From: CAYYJR01 sp964472305
GTDB taxonomy: Bacteria > Armatimonadota > Hebobacteria > CAIYQO01
Reading direction: 5' to 3'
Length of the DNA stretch: 64,000 nt
NCBI GenBank assembly: GCA_964472305.1
Contig: CAYYJR010000003.1
Span: 124,001-188,000 of the forward strand
The position numbers and the translations under genes were made by a program. This document shows positions 33,854-42,607 of the stretch, in pieces. The notes below the pieces were generated by a model. That model was given only the letters and a program-made list of their open reading frames with translations. It was not told the DNA's origin and did no database searches. Each line of letters opens with the position of its first letter. Positions within the stretch are counted from its first letter, which is position 1.

Positions 33854-34198
33854 AGGCACAACTCCCGCACAATTATGCGGGGAAGCGGCGGCTGCGTCAA
33901 TGGGCGAGGCTTAACGGGTGTAAGCATATCATCGATCGGCAACAGTCTGGCTTCGGGGCGCAAGCGGAAGGGGACTCATTTTCTGGTACTTGTTGCGTGC
34001 TGTCACGACAAGTGAGAAGGCGATATCACCTATTCAGCGTACCGCAAAGCACCGCGGGTATCAACGGCGGCGTCTACTCAACGCGATGGCCGTCTCCCGG
34101 CGGCAAAATCGACGGGGCGCAGGGGGGGCGACTATCCCGCGGTTATGTGGTACAGTATAAGGCAATCCGATCGCCGTATTGCCGGAGGGTTTGCTGCT
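33854..34198. other. Divergent intergenic region, 345 bp, with a hairpin over the iorA ribosome site
   Basis: CCCGCA (33864-33869) pairs with TGCGGG (33876-33881). The minus-strand GGGAG that serves iorA (33862-33866) overlaps the first arm, so translation of iorA could be controlled by the fold. The rest holds the unlocated promoters of iorA and of the ATPase gene. No small gene was found. Confidence 0.45.
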
Positions 34199-36181
34199 AT
34201 GAAAATGACTGCCTTTCGCGTGCAAAATTATCGTTCGGTGGTGGATTCGGGTTGGGTGAACCTCAGCGAAGTGACCGTGATCGTCGGCAAGAACGAATCC
34301 GGTAAAACCTCGCTGATGCGGGCGCTGTGGAAATTCAACCCCTTTTCCGACGTCGGCTACGATCCCTTGCGCGAATGGCCGCGCGGCTATCGTCGCGCCA
34401 TGACCGACGACAGTCCGGTCACCTCGGTACGCTTTGTCTTCATGTTCGCGGAACAGCAGGCGCTGGCAGCGATCGATGACTGCCTGGCGGGACTGACCGG
34501 CGTGGAGATTACCCGCAACTATCGCGGCGACTACAGCTTCCAGTTCCTGCCGCGAAATCCCGAAGGGCACTATAACCAGCGCTGGATCTTCAACGTCATC
34601 CGCAAGCATTTCGACAATACGCCCCGCATGGCGATGGAATATATGAAGGCCGGGTATCGCAGCGTGCTGGAGACCCTGACCCGTCACGAACCGGCGCCGG
34701 ACGAGCACCAGTTTGTGGTGCAGCACGACGCGGAACTGCCGACGCTGCCCGATTTGCGCGAGGACCAGCGCCGTTGGGGCCGGCTGGGCACGGCGATGAA
34801 GGATACCATCGACGGCGTGGTGACCGAATTGATTACCAAACCCCCCGCGCGCCAGGCAGTGGAACTGGTGCATCGCTGGATGCCTACGTTCGTCTACATG
34901 GATGATTATCGGGTGTTCACCGGCGCCGCCCATCTGGATAAGCTGTATGAACGCCAGCAGGCCGGCCGCCTGACCGACGACGACCGCACCGTGTTGCTGA
35001 TCATGGAGATGGCCGGACTGCAACTGGAAGACGAGGTGCGCAAAGGCGCCCTTCTTGATCGCGAACAGCGCATGCTGGACATGAGCGATGCCAGCAAAAC
35101 CCTCACCGCGGAGATCGCCCACCGCTGGTCGCAGAAGCGTTACGAGGTAATGTTCCAGGCGGACGGGCAGCATTTCGTGATCTTCGTCAAAGATCTCGAT
35201 ACGAATGTGCTGGTCTCATTGGAGGAGCGCTCGCGCGGATTTCAGTGGTTTTTCTCTTTTGACATGAACCTGATGTATGAATCGCAAGGCCGCTTCGAGA
35301 ACGCCGTCCTGCTGCTCGATGAGCCGGGACTGCACCTGCATGCCGCCGCGCAACGCGACATTCTGGCACGCATCCGCGCCTACGCCCAGCGGAACCAGCT
35401 CATCTATACCACCCACCAGCCTTTCATGATCGACTTTACCCACCTGGAGCAGGTGCTGATCGCCGAGGATCACGGCACGGAAGGCGGCACCCGCCTGCAC
35501 ACGGACTGGGCCAGCGCGGGCCGCGACGCGCGCTTCACGCTGCAGGCCGCGCTGGGACTGGCGTGGAGCCAGTCGCTGCTCAGCGGCAATCAGACGCTGG
35601 TCGTGGAGAGCGTGACGGATTACTGGCTGCTCGCCGGCATGTCAGCACTGCTGGAGGACGCCGGTAAAACAGGACTGGACAGTGGCATCGTCGTCACTCC
35701 CGCTGGCGGGGCGCACCAGGTAACTTACGTGGGCAGCCTGCTGCATGATCGTCCCGCACACAGCGTGATGCTGTTGAACGCCGCCTTTCTGGAGGGAGAG
35801 GGCGACGACGTGCATCTGGTGCAACAGTGGCAGCACGACGAGGGACGCGTGGTGCGGTTGGATACGACCTGCGGCCTGCCGCCGGGCAGCACGCTGGAAG
35901 ACCTGCTGCCACTCGACTATTACCTGGCGCAAGTGAATCTTACCTATCACCGCGAGTTGGAAGGGCAGTTGATGACACTGGACGGGCACGCCGGCCTGTC
36001 GCTGCTGGCACGGGTGAATGCCGCGCTGGCGGCACGCGGCCTGGCCCCCTGCCAGCGCGAACGCGTGGCGCGCGGCATCCTGCGCGACCTGGCGCGCAAA
36101 CACCCCGCCGACTTCCCCGCCACCACCCTGGACCAATTCGCCCGCCTCTGCGCCGCCATCAACGAGGCGATGCGAAGGTAG
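34199..36181 (+). CDS. OLD-family ATP-dependent nuclease-like protein (AAA ATPase plus TOPRIM)
   Basis: A 660-residue protein with an SMC/RecF/ABC-type ATPase at the N-terminus and a TOPRIM-like domain after it. Walker A is GKNESGKTS (residues 30-38), the signature-like motif is SLEERSRGFQWFFSF (about 340-354), Walker B is AVLLLDEPGLHLH (369-381) and the switch His is in TTHQP. The TOPRIM Glu is in TLVVESVTDYWLL (Glu470). OLD nucleases act in DNA repair or, with a partner such as a UvrD-type helicase (Gabija) or other effectors, in phage defence. No partner gene is adjacent: the neighbours are iorA (divergent) and a glycosidase. GGAGGG lies 9 bases before ATG 34199; the frame starts at 34145. 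Confidence 0.82.
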   Translation: MKMTAFRVQNYRSVVDSGWVNLSEVTVIVGKNESGKTSLMRALWKFNPFSDVGYDPLREWPRGYRRAMTDDSPVTSVRFVFMFAEQQALAAIDDCLAGLTGVEITRNYRGDYSFQFLPRNPEGHYNQRWIFNVIRKHFDNTPRMAMEYMKAGYRSVLETLTRHEPAPDEHQFVVQHDAELPTLPDLREDQRRWGRLGTAMKDTIDGVVTELITKPPARQAVELVHRWMPTFVYMDDYRVFTGAAHLDKLYERQQAGRLTDDDRTVLLIMEMAGLQLEDEVRKGALLDREQRMLDMSDASKTLTAEIAHRWSQKRYEVMFQADGQHFVIFVKDLDTNVLVSLEERSRGFQWFFSFDMNLMYESQGRFENAVLLLDEPGLHLHAAAQRDILARIRAYAQRNQLIYTTHQPFMIDFTHLEQVLIAEDHGTEGGTRLHTDWASAGRDARFTLQAALGLAWSQSLLSGNQTLVVESVTDYWLLAGMSALLEDAGKTGLDSGIVVTPAGGAHQVTYVGSLLHDRPAHSVMLLNAAFLEGEGDDVHLVQQWQHDEGRVVRLDTTCGLPPGSTLEDLLPLDYYLAQVNLTYHRELEGQLMTLDGHAGLSLLARVNAALAARGLAPCQRERVARGILRDLARKHPADFPATTLDQFARLCAAINEAMRR

Positions 36182-36265
36182 TCACCGTCATGCGGCCTCC
36201 GCACCGGCATCCCGACTGTTCCGAACCTTCCAGGGGAATCGTGTCGGCACTCGACGCGGTGTGTG

Positions 36266-36293
36266 CCCAGCTGGCCGCAATGCGGTGGCTGGG
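36266..36293. terminator. Hairpin between convergent genes
   Basis: CCCAGC and GCTGGG arms with an inner GCCGC/GCGGT helix (36266-36293) lie between the OLD-type gene (plus, ends 36181) and the glycosidase gene (minus, ends 36311). There is no clear T-run. Confidence 0.5.
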
Positions 36294-36310
36294 TGGGGAC
36301 GGAGTAACCG

Positions 36311-37720
36311 TTACCCTTTCACCTTCACCGAGACCCTGGCGAAGATCGCTTCACCTTCGGTGACGAACAAGCCCGCATAGGCGCCGTGGAGGTCATACAT
36401 GCGGCAGGACAGCGCCACGCGATCATTGGCATACACGACCAGGTTGGTGCCGTCGACCAACAGACGCAGGGATACTGGCACGCCGGGGGTGATGGCCAGC
36501 GGGCATTCCAGCATGAAGGGTTGGTCGCCCGGGCGCGGCCAGCGGTCGATGACCAGCCGCGCGTTCGCCGGATCCAGCCGCACCTGGTAGTAGCTGTCCA
36601 GCGTCTCGTCCGCGCGCAACAGCAGGCCGGCGCTTACCGTGCCGGGCTGGCAGGTAACCTGCGCCTTCACCAGACATTCGTCAGGCAACAACCCCCACCT
36701 GAGGGCGGAGTAGCGTCCCACCGCCGGCGCGGTAAAGATGTTGTCCACCGACTTCCACGTGCCCAGCACCGGTTGCGGCGCGGGGGCGATCGACTTGCGG
36801 AACAGCGCCGGCACGGTGTCGGGCACGCGCACGCGTAGCGTGCCGTCCGGCTGTTGCATAACCTCGTGCACCACCACTGAGCCGCCCCATTGCCAGCCGC
36901 CGTCGTCCTTCTCACCGTCGCGAGTAGGCAGCCAGCCGAAGAGGTAGCGCCGCTCACCGTCGCCAGCGGTTTTCGCCGCATAGTAAGCACGCCCGTCAAA
37001 AGAATCGTGGGCGGGAGCCAGCCATGGCCCATCCAGGCTGCGGCTCATGCGGTAATGGGTGACGCAGCGCTCGGAGAAGGTGGAATAGACCAGATACCAC
37101 CAATCGCCGATGCGGAACAAGTCGGGACACTCGTGGGTAAAATATTCGTCCGGCGCCCAGAACGGCGGGCGCACGTCCCACTGCCGCAGATCGCGACTGA
37201 CCGCCAGCGCGGTGCAGCCGCGGTTGCGGCGGGGACCGTTCGTTTTGCGCGCGGCAAGCAGCATCCGGTATTCACCCGTCTCCTCATGCAGGAAGATGAA
37301 GGGATCACGCCAATCATTCGGCTCGTAGTCCGGCGGCGCGAACAAGGCGAAATCCTCGTCCTTCGTCCACGTGCGCAAGTCCGTGCTGACGGCGTGCATC
37401 ACCCCCTCCACCGGCCGGCCCGGCATCTGCACGTGGCGGTTGTGACCAGTGTAGAAGATGTGAAAGATGCCGTCCCGCTCTATCACCGATCCGGTGAATA
37501 TCCACAGGTCCTGCGCCTCAGTCGCCCCGCGCGGCAGCGCCTCCCCCCAATCCTCGAAGTGCACGAAATCGCGCGTGACCAGGTGGAACCACGGCGTGCC
37601 CAGCCCATGACCGACCTCGTCGCGATAATCTTTCAAATAAAACAGGTGGTATGCGCCTTGCCAGAAAAATGGGATACAATCCGCGGCGACCCCATCCGCG
37701 GGGCGGTAAAACGTGGTCAT
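36311..37720 (-). CDS. Glycoside hydrolase family 32-like protein (beta-fructosidase type)
   Basis: A 469-residue protein with a five-bladed beta-propeller and a C-terminal beta-sandwich. The N-terminal segment DGVAADCIPFFWQGAYHLFYL replaces the usual WMNDPNG of invertases but keeps the Asp. WRDPFIFLHEETGEYRML holds the RDP motif and THECPDLFRIGDWWYL the acid/base EC-x-D motif. FGWLPTRDGEKDDGGWQWGG is the expected blade-5 region. The catalytic set looks complete. The C-terminal half (after about residue 300) resembles the GH32 beta-sandwich. No signal peptide is present, so it probably handles imported oligosaccharides. GGAGG is 5 bases before ATG 37720. Confidence 0.87.
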   Translation of the reverse strand: MTTFYRPADGVAADCIPFFWQGAYHLFYLKDYRDEVGHGLGTPWFHLVTRDFVHFEDWGEALPRGATEAQDLWIFTGSVIERDGIFHIFYTGHNRHVQMPGRPVEGVMHAVSTDLRTWTKDEDFALFAPPDYEPNDWRDPFIFLHEETGEYRMLLAARKTNGPRRNRGCTALAVSRDLRQWDVRPPFWAPDEYFTHECPDLFRIGDWWYLVYSTFSERCVTHYRMSRSLDGPWLAPAHDSFDGRAYYAAKTAGDGERRYLFGWLPTRDGEKDDGGWQWGGSVVVHEVMQQPDGTLRVRVPDTVPALFRKSIAPAPQPVLGTWKSVDNIFTAPAVGRYSALRWGLLPDECLVKAQVTCQPGTVSAGLLLRADETLDSYYQVRLDPANARLVIDRWPRPGDQPFMLECPLAITPGVPVSLRLLVDGTNLVVYANDRVALSCRMYDLHGAYAGLFVTEGEAIFARVSVKVKG

Positions 37721-37793
37721 GCTTTCCTCCAACGCGTGGAATGGACATTACAAAGCTGTCATACGCCGTCATGTCCTGTCGATCATACCCCTG

Positions 37794-38420
37794 TCAGATT
37801 TTTCCGGTCGGTTCTTGCTCCGGCGGTATCTGGTATTCGTCCTCTCGCACCCATTCACATAGCGGCGGCGAAGAGAACGCATGAGCCGTTACCGCCAGGG
37901 AGGCCGGCGCTTGCGTGCGCGGATGGTCGAGTTCAATCCCGGGCATAATGGTTTTACCCATGTGCCACGTCGTACCGAAATATGGCGCGCAGACCAGCGC
38001 GAGCACCAGCGAAACTTTGATCGCTTCCCGCACGGTGAGTTCGGCGAAGGCGCGCGTGCTGACAAGCAGGCTCCACCCGAACAGACAGGGCAGCGCGAGG
38101 AGCGCGGCCAGCCAGTTGACGTGGCCAACGCGGTAGGCGTAAGCGTTGATGACCATGCCGCCGAACCAGAGCAATCCGATCCACAGGAACAGGTCACCAT
38201 CGAACCCGCCGAAGCGCTGGAGATACGACAGGGTGATTACCAGCGCGGCGGCGTAAATCAGCAGGTAGGCGCTGGACCAGATGATGGTCGGAATCAAGCC
38301 GCTGAACAGCGCAAATCCGCTGAAATATTCTTTCACATCTTCATCCTGGCCCCAGGCGACCGCGGCCAGCAGCAACAGTGCCCACGCCAGTGGGATCAGG
38401 TAGCGATAGCGTGCGCTCAT
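37794..38420 (-). CDS. Integral membrane protein of unknown function
   Basis: A 208-residue protein with about five hydrophobic helices: YLIPLAWALLLLAAVAWG, LIPTIIWSSAYLLIYAAALV, LFLWIGLLWFGGMVINAY, LAALLALPCLFGWSLLV and VSLVLALVCAPYFGTTWH. A polar C-terminal tail of about 50 residues follows. No family is recognised. AAGAGG lies a short distance before the ATG. It is the last gene in its direction before a divergent cysteine synthase. Confidence 0.72.
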   Translation of the reverse strand: MSARYRYLIPLAWALLLLAAVAWGQDEDVKEYFSGFALFSGLIPTIIWSSAYLLIYAAALVITLSYLQRFGGFDGDLFLWIGLLWFGGMVINAYAYRVGHVNWLAALLALPCLFGWSLLVSTRAFAELTVREAIKVSLVLALVCAPYFGTTWHMGKTIMPGIELDHPRTQAPASLAVTAHAFSSPPLCEWVREDEYQIPPEQEPTGKI

Positions 38421-38699
38421 GCTCTTGACACCTCTTCCCCACGTTCGTATACTGAACTTAGTCTATTATCCCGAGCGGATCGGTCGGAAATGCTGGGCTC
38501 CTGCGCTATTCAACCCTATTCGTGACGCGCGGCAGAGTCCCTTTTCGGGTGGGCGTCCAAAACGGATCTTTCCCTTGCCATCATGACTGTGCGATGAACG
38601 CGGCGCCGCATGTATGGTATGTTGCCGGCAGTGCATACATCCCGTATACGGCACGGGACGGAAGCCCATTTCCGCTATCGACCGAGGAAAGGAACGACC

Positions 38700-39635
38700 A
38701 TGCAATACGCCCAGGACGCGACCAAATTGATCGGGGGCACCCCGCTGGTGCGCCTGAATCGTGTGGTGGGCCAGACCGGCGCCACCGTGCTGGCCAAGCT
38801 GGAGATGTATAACCCGGCCAACAGCGTGAAAGATCGCATCGGCGTGGCGATGATCGAAGCCGCCGAGCGCGAGGGCCGCATCACCCCCGACACCATTCTG
38901 CTGGAGCCCACCAGTGGCAACACCGGGATCGCCCTCGCCTGGGTGGCGGCGGCGCGCGGCTACAAACTGGCGCTGGTGATGCCGGATTCCATGAGCATCG
39001 AACGTCGCCAGGTGCTGAAGATTCTCGGCGCCGAACTGATTTTGACCCCGGCGGCTGAAGGGATGTCCGGCGCGGTGCAGCGCGCGGAAGAGATGGCCGC
39101 CGCCGATCCGCGCTTCTTGATTCCGCAACAGTTTGCCAACCCGGCCAACCCGGCCATCCACCGTGCCACCACCGGCCCGGAAATCTGGCGCGATACTGAC
39201 GGCCAGGTGGACATCTTCATCGCCGGCGTCGGCACCGGCGGCACCATCACCGGGGTGGCGCAGGCGCTGAAGCCGCTGAAGCCGGAGGTGCGCATCGTGG
39301 CGGTGGAACCCGCCGCGTCGCCCATGCTGTCGGAAGGCCGGCGCGGACCTCATCCCATCCAGGGCATCGGCGCCGGTTTCATCCCCGAAGTCCTGCACAC
39401 CGAACTGCTGGATGAGATCATCCAGGCTCCGTCGGATGAAACGATGACGATGACGCTGCGACTGGCACGCGAGGAAGGTCTGTTCGTGGGCCTATCTGCC
39501 GGCGCCGCGGCCTGGGCGGCCGTGCAACTCGCCCAGCGCCCGGAGAATGAAGGCAAACTGATTGTGACCCTCTTCCCCGACAGCGGTGATCGCTACCTCT
39601 CTACCGTCGCGTTCCAGTCCGTGCTGGCGGAGTAA
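38700..39635 (+). CDS. cysK: Cysteine synthase (O-acetylserine sulfhydrylase A)
   Basis: A 311-residue PLP enzyme that makes cysteine from O-acetylserine and sulfide. The PLP Lys is in NPANSVKDRIG (about residue 42); EPTSGNTGIALAWVAAARGY and GVGTGGTITGVAQ are the substrate and phosphate-binding loops. PIQGIGAGFIPEVL and SAGAAAWAAV are the conserved C-terminal segments. GAGGAAAGG precedes the ATG; the frame is open to 38610 without coding character. It is monocistronic, followed by a hairpin shared with the convergent htrA gene. No T-box or SAM riboswitch is evident in the leader. Confidence 0.96.
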   Translation: MQYAQDATKLIGGTPLVRLNRVVGQTGATVLAKLEMYNPANSVKDRIGVAMIEAAEREGRITPDTILLEPTSGNTGIALAWVAAARGYKLALVMPDSMSIERRQVLKILGAELILTPAAEGMSGAVQRAEEMAAADPRFLIPQQFANPANPAIHRATTGPEIWRDTDGQVDIFIAGVGTGGTITGVAQALKPLKPEVRIVAVEPAASPMLSEGRRGPHPIQGIGAGFIPEVLHTELLDEIIQAPSDETMTMTLRLAREEGLFVGLSAGAAAWAAVQLAQRPENEGKLIVTLFPDSGDRYLSTVAFQSVLAE

Positions 39636-39663
39636 CGCGACCCGCTTCCCATCAACCTGATAC

Positions 39664-39700
39664 CCAACGTCCCCGCGCGGGCAGCGTGCGGGGACGTTGG
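39664..39700. terminator. Bidirectional hairpin between cysK and htrA
   Basis: Perfect 13-bp arms CCAACGTCCCCGC (39664-39676) and GCGGGGACGTTGG (39688-39700) with an 11-nt loop lie between cysK (plus, ends 39635) and the htrA-like gene (minus, ends 39725). Confidence 0.7.
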
Positions 39701-39724
39701 CGTCAGGGGGTTGGCCTTGCCGTA

Positions 39725-41161
39725 TCAGTTCCCGGGAGTTATCCTGTCCAGTTGCAGGGTGACGGTGGTCGCCTGGTCACCGCGGCGAATGCGCAGCAGC
39801 ACGCCGTGCTTGGACCCACCCAGCGAATCAGCGAGTGCGCGCCAGAACTCCTCCTTCGTCTTCACCTCATTGCCACCCACGCGCAACACGATGTCGCCGC
39901 GCTTCATCCCGGCGTCCGCGGCGGGGCTACCGGGATAGACTTGCGTCACCAGCACGCCGGCGATATCCGGCAGGCGAAGCTGGTCGGCGAGGACGGGGGT
40001 GATGGTGATGACGGACATGCCGGTCTTCCGCTCATCCACGTCGGCCTTCGCCTGCACCCCCACAGCACCCACGGTAATGGTCAAAGCCTGTTCTCTCTTG
40101 CCGCGGATCACCACGACCGGCACTTTGGTGCCCGGTTTGGTACGTTCGACCAGCTTCACGAACTGATCGCTATCCGTCACCTTCACCCCGTTGAACGCGA
40201 CGATGACATCCTCATCCTTGATGCCGCCCTTCTCTGCCGCCTGACCGGCGGCCACGTGGTCCACGAACACGCCGCCGTCCGCCACGCCATATTGTTCGCG
40301 CATGGCATCATCCAGGTTCTTAATGATAACACCCAGCATGCCGCGCTCCACCGTCCTGCCGGCGGCCAGCGTGTCGACGATGCTCCGGGTATAGTCATTG
40401 ATGGGAATGGCAAAGCCGATCCCGACACTGCCGGAAGTGCTGCCGGGACTGAAGATCATGAAATTGATGCCCACGACTTCGCCGTTGATATTGGCCAGCG
40501 GTCCGCCGCTGTTGCCTGGATTGATGGAAGCATCGGTCTGCAGCAAATCGCGATAGGTAAACTCGTCATCCGGACCGCTTAGCTCGCGCCCGGTGGCGCT
40601 CACCACTCCGAGGGTCATCGTGGAAGCCAGCCGGAAGGGCGAGCCGAAGGCGATCGCCCAATCGCCCACCTGCACCTTGCTCGCATCACCCAGTACGGCG
40701 ACCGGGTATTTGCCTTTTTCGGTAATGCGCACCACCGCAAGGTCGGTGCGCGGGTCGGCCTGCACCACTTCGGCAGGCAGCGGTTTTTCCGTACCGGCCA
40801 GCGTGACGGTGACCTTGGTCGCATTCTCCACCACATGCGAGTTGGTCAGCACGATGCCTTCAGACCGGATAATCACGCCGGAACCGGAGGCGCTGCTGAT
40901 GCGCGGGCCGCGCGGTGTGCCGAATAACAGATCGAACGGATCGTTGCTGCGTGAGGTTTCCTCGACGCGTGAAGTGATGGAGACGACCGCGGGTGACACT
41001 TTGTTGTGAATCAGGCGAAATGCCGCCTGGGTAGATTCCAGGCTGGCGACGGCATCGCGATCGCTCACGGCCATCGTGACGTGGGGAAGCAGCAATAGCA
41101 ACAACAGCGCGAGCGCACCGCCGCAGCGGGGCAAGGTGCTGGGCAAACGGAACGTGAACAT
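39725..41161 (-). CDS. htrA: HtrA/DegP-family periplasmic serine protease
   Basis: A 478-residue envelope protease and chaperone. An N-terminal hydrophobic export signal (GALALLLLLLLPHVTMA) is followed by a trypsin-like domain with the triad His109 (VLTNSHVVENA), Asp140 (DPRTDLAVVRI) and Ser218 (NPGNSGGPLANING). Two PDZ domains follow (about residues 270-365 and 380-475), as in DegP/DegQ rather than single-PDZ DegS. It degrades or refolds damaged envelope proteins. GGAGGAGG lies about 10 bases before the ATG. Upstream on the same strand are a GT2 gene and a thioesterase, but a 175-bp gap argues for its own promoter. Confidence 0.95.
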   Translation of the reverse strand: MFTFRLPSTLPRCGGALALLLLLLLPHVTMAVSDRDAVASLESTQAAFRLIHNKVSPAVVSITSRVEETSRSNDPFDLLFGTPRGPRISSASGSGVIIRSEGIVLTNSHVVENATKVTVTLAGTEKPLPAEVVQADPRTDLAVVRITEKGKYPVAVLGDASKVQVGDWAIAFGSPFRLASTMTLGVVSATGRELSGPDDEFTYRDLLQTDASINPGNSGGPLANINGEVVGINFMIFSPGSTSGSVGIGFAIPINDYTRSIVDTLAAGRTVERGMLGVIIKNLDDAMREQYGVADGGVFVDHVAAGQAAEKGGIKDEDVIVAFNGVKVTDSDQFVKLVERTKPGTKVPVVVIRGKREQALTITVGAVGVQAKADVDERKTGMSVITITPVLADQLRLPDIAGVLVTQVYPGSPAADAGMKRGDIVLRVGGNEVKTKEEFWRALADSLGGSKHGVLLRIRRGDQATTVTLQLDRITPGN

Positions 41162-41336
41162 GGAACGTCAACCTCCTCCATCGACAAGCTTGCGGGGGGG
41201 AGCGGCGGCTCCGGCGTCGTCGTACGGCTGTCCGGACACATCCCGGCGGATAGCGTATTTGGGCAGCGGATCCCCGGGGCTCTCACCTCCAACAACCGTC
41301 TATACCCAGGCGATTTCACGGCAAAACAGCCGGAAA

Positions 41337-42017
41337 TCATTCGTTTCCGACAGCGTCGTGACGGGGTGAACGGTTGAGCAGGTGGTAACGCGCCAGAGTG
41401 AAGAAGATGTCGGAATACATGCGCCCGCGCGCCAGCGCGCCGCGCCACAGGCCCATCTTTTCTTCCTTCATCGTGTGGGTGGCGCCGTCCAGCGGGACGA
41501 TGTCGATCACCAGCTTGCAGGCGCGCGCGTGGATGGTCAGCGCGATTTCGACGCCCGAGCGGCTGCCCTCGATAAGTGGGGCGGCGAGGAAGAATTCACG
41601 GAAGAGGCAGCGCTGGCCGGAGATATTGGGGCTGATGACTTGCGCGAGATCCGTGGCAGCGCGGCCTCCACGGAATATGCCGATGGCCATCTCCGCTCGA
41701 TGCGTGATGACGGGGTGTACCAGCGCGTCCACCTGAGCCGGAGTCAGTCCGCGCAGGTCGGCGTCAAGGAACAGTAATATATCGCCGACAGCGTCGATGG
41801 CCCCGCGGCGCAGCGCGCTGCCCTTGCCCATGTTCTGTGCCAGGCGCACCACGCGCACGCCGGAACGGCGAGCGGCGTCGGCGGTGCCATCGCTCGAGCC
41901 ATCATCGACCACGACGATCTCGTTGATCAGGGTGGCGGCCTGCACTACGTCAAGCACCACGGGAAGGCGCGCGACTTCGTTGTAGGCGGGAATCACCGCG
42001 GTCACGGTGTGGCGCAT
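41337..42017 (-). CDS. Glycosyltransferase family 2 (GT-A), glucosyl-3-phosphoglycerate-type
   Basis: A 226-residue GT-A enzyme. VTAVIPAYNEVARLPVVLDVV and NEIVVVDDGSSDGTADAARR are the nucleotide-sugar binding start, and LLFLDADLRGLTPAQ holds the DxD metal site. SGQRCLFREFF and EGSRSGVEIALTIHA resemble dolichyl-phosphate or glucosyl-3-phosphoglycerate synthases. No membrane helix is present. GGAGGTGACGC precedes the ATG. It overlaps the thioesterase gene by 16 bp, so they are coupled. The donor and acceptor cannot be told. Confidence 0.9.
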   Translation of the reverse strand: MRHTVTAVIPAYNEVARLPVVLDVVQAATLINEIVVVDDGSSDGTADAARRSGVRVVRLAQNMGKGSALRRGAIDAVGDILLFLDADLRGLTPAQVDALVHPVITHRAEMAIGIFRGGRAATDLAQVISPNISGQRCLFREFFLAAPLIEGSRSGVEIALTIHARACKLVIDIVPLDGATHTMKEEKMGLWRGALARGRMYSDIFFTLARYHLLNRSPRHDAVGNE

Positions 42018-42433
42018 GCGTCACCTCCGGGTGGACGTTTCAGCCGCATCACCAGTGCGGTAGCCTCGGCTAACAACGTGCCGTCCGCCAGCCGCGCGGC
42101 GGCGGCGGTTTCCAGCACGCGACCTCCCTGGCGTTCAGCCGTGATCCAGCCCTGCACCGCGATGGGCTGCTCGACCGGCGCCGGGCAGCGATACCGCACT
42201 TCCAGCCGGGCGGTCGCCGCGGGTCCGTATTTCGCCCACACCAGGCGGGCCATCACCTCATCGAGCACGGTGGCAACCAGACCGCCATGCACGATACCCT
42301 GATAGCCCTGCAGCAGACGGTTGGCGGTGAAGGTGGTCGCATATCGCTCCCCTTCCTGACGAAAGGTGAGCTTCAACCCAATGGGATTGTCCGGTCCACA
42401 GGCAAAACACAACTGATCGGCGACAAACTCCAC
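42002..42433 (-). CDS. PaaI-type hotdog-fold acyl-CoA thioesterase
   Basis: A 143-residue protein. CFACGPDNPIGLKLTF and GYQGIVHGGLVATVLDEVMA are the hallmark of the hotdog thioesterase group (HGG-x3-T-x2-D). I chose GTG 42433, which has GAGGG 7 bases upstream and begins where homology begins; the frame extends to a TTG at 42466 without a ribosome site. Such enzymes hydrolyse acyl- or aryl-CoA esters. Its 3' end overlaps the GT2 gene. It is divergent from the URO-D-like gene. Confidence 0.88.
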   Translation of the reverse strand: MEFVADQLCFACGPDNPIGLKLTFRQEGERYATTFTANRLLQGYQGIVHGGLVATVLDEVMARLVWAKYGPAATARLEVRYRCPAPVEQPIAVQGWITAERQGGRVLETAAAARLADGTLLAEATALVMRLKRPPGGDACATP

Positions 42434-42571
42434 TGTCCAACCCTCGCGCCCGGCCAGCGCCGGCAAAAATCAGCTCAGTATAGCATGTTCACGGCAATTG
42501 AGCTATCGCCGGCGCTGTCAGCCTGGGTCGGCGCATCACCGCCGACCCCCACCTGATGCGGTGATCTGTGG

Positions 42572-42577
42572 TATGAT
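42572..42577 (+). promoter_or_regulatory. Extended -10 element upstream of the URO-D-like gene
   Basis: TATGAT at 42572-42577 is preceded by TGG, an extended -10 (TGn). No good -35 is visible. The start would be about 25 bases before ATG 42608. Confidence 0.4.
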
Positions 42578-42607
42578 ACGACGTATGCCACGGTGGGAGA
42601 ATGCTTG

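Noticed and set aside
34061..35173. Minus-strand open frame of 370 codons
   Set aside because: Antisense to the OLD-family ATPase, whose Walker motifs are on the plus strand.
36311..37720. GH43 instead of GH32 for the five-bladed glycosidase
   Set aside because: The RDP motif followed by a HECPD acid/base motif and the C-terminal sandwich fit GH32 better, although the first motif is atypical.
38421..38699. Possible riboswitch or T-box in the cysK leader
   Set aside because: No T-box sequence, specifier hairpin or SAM-I core could be found.
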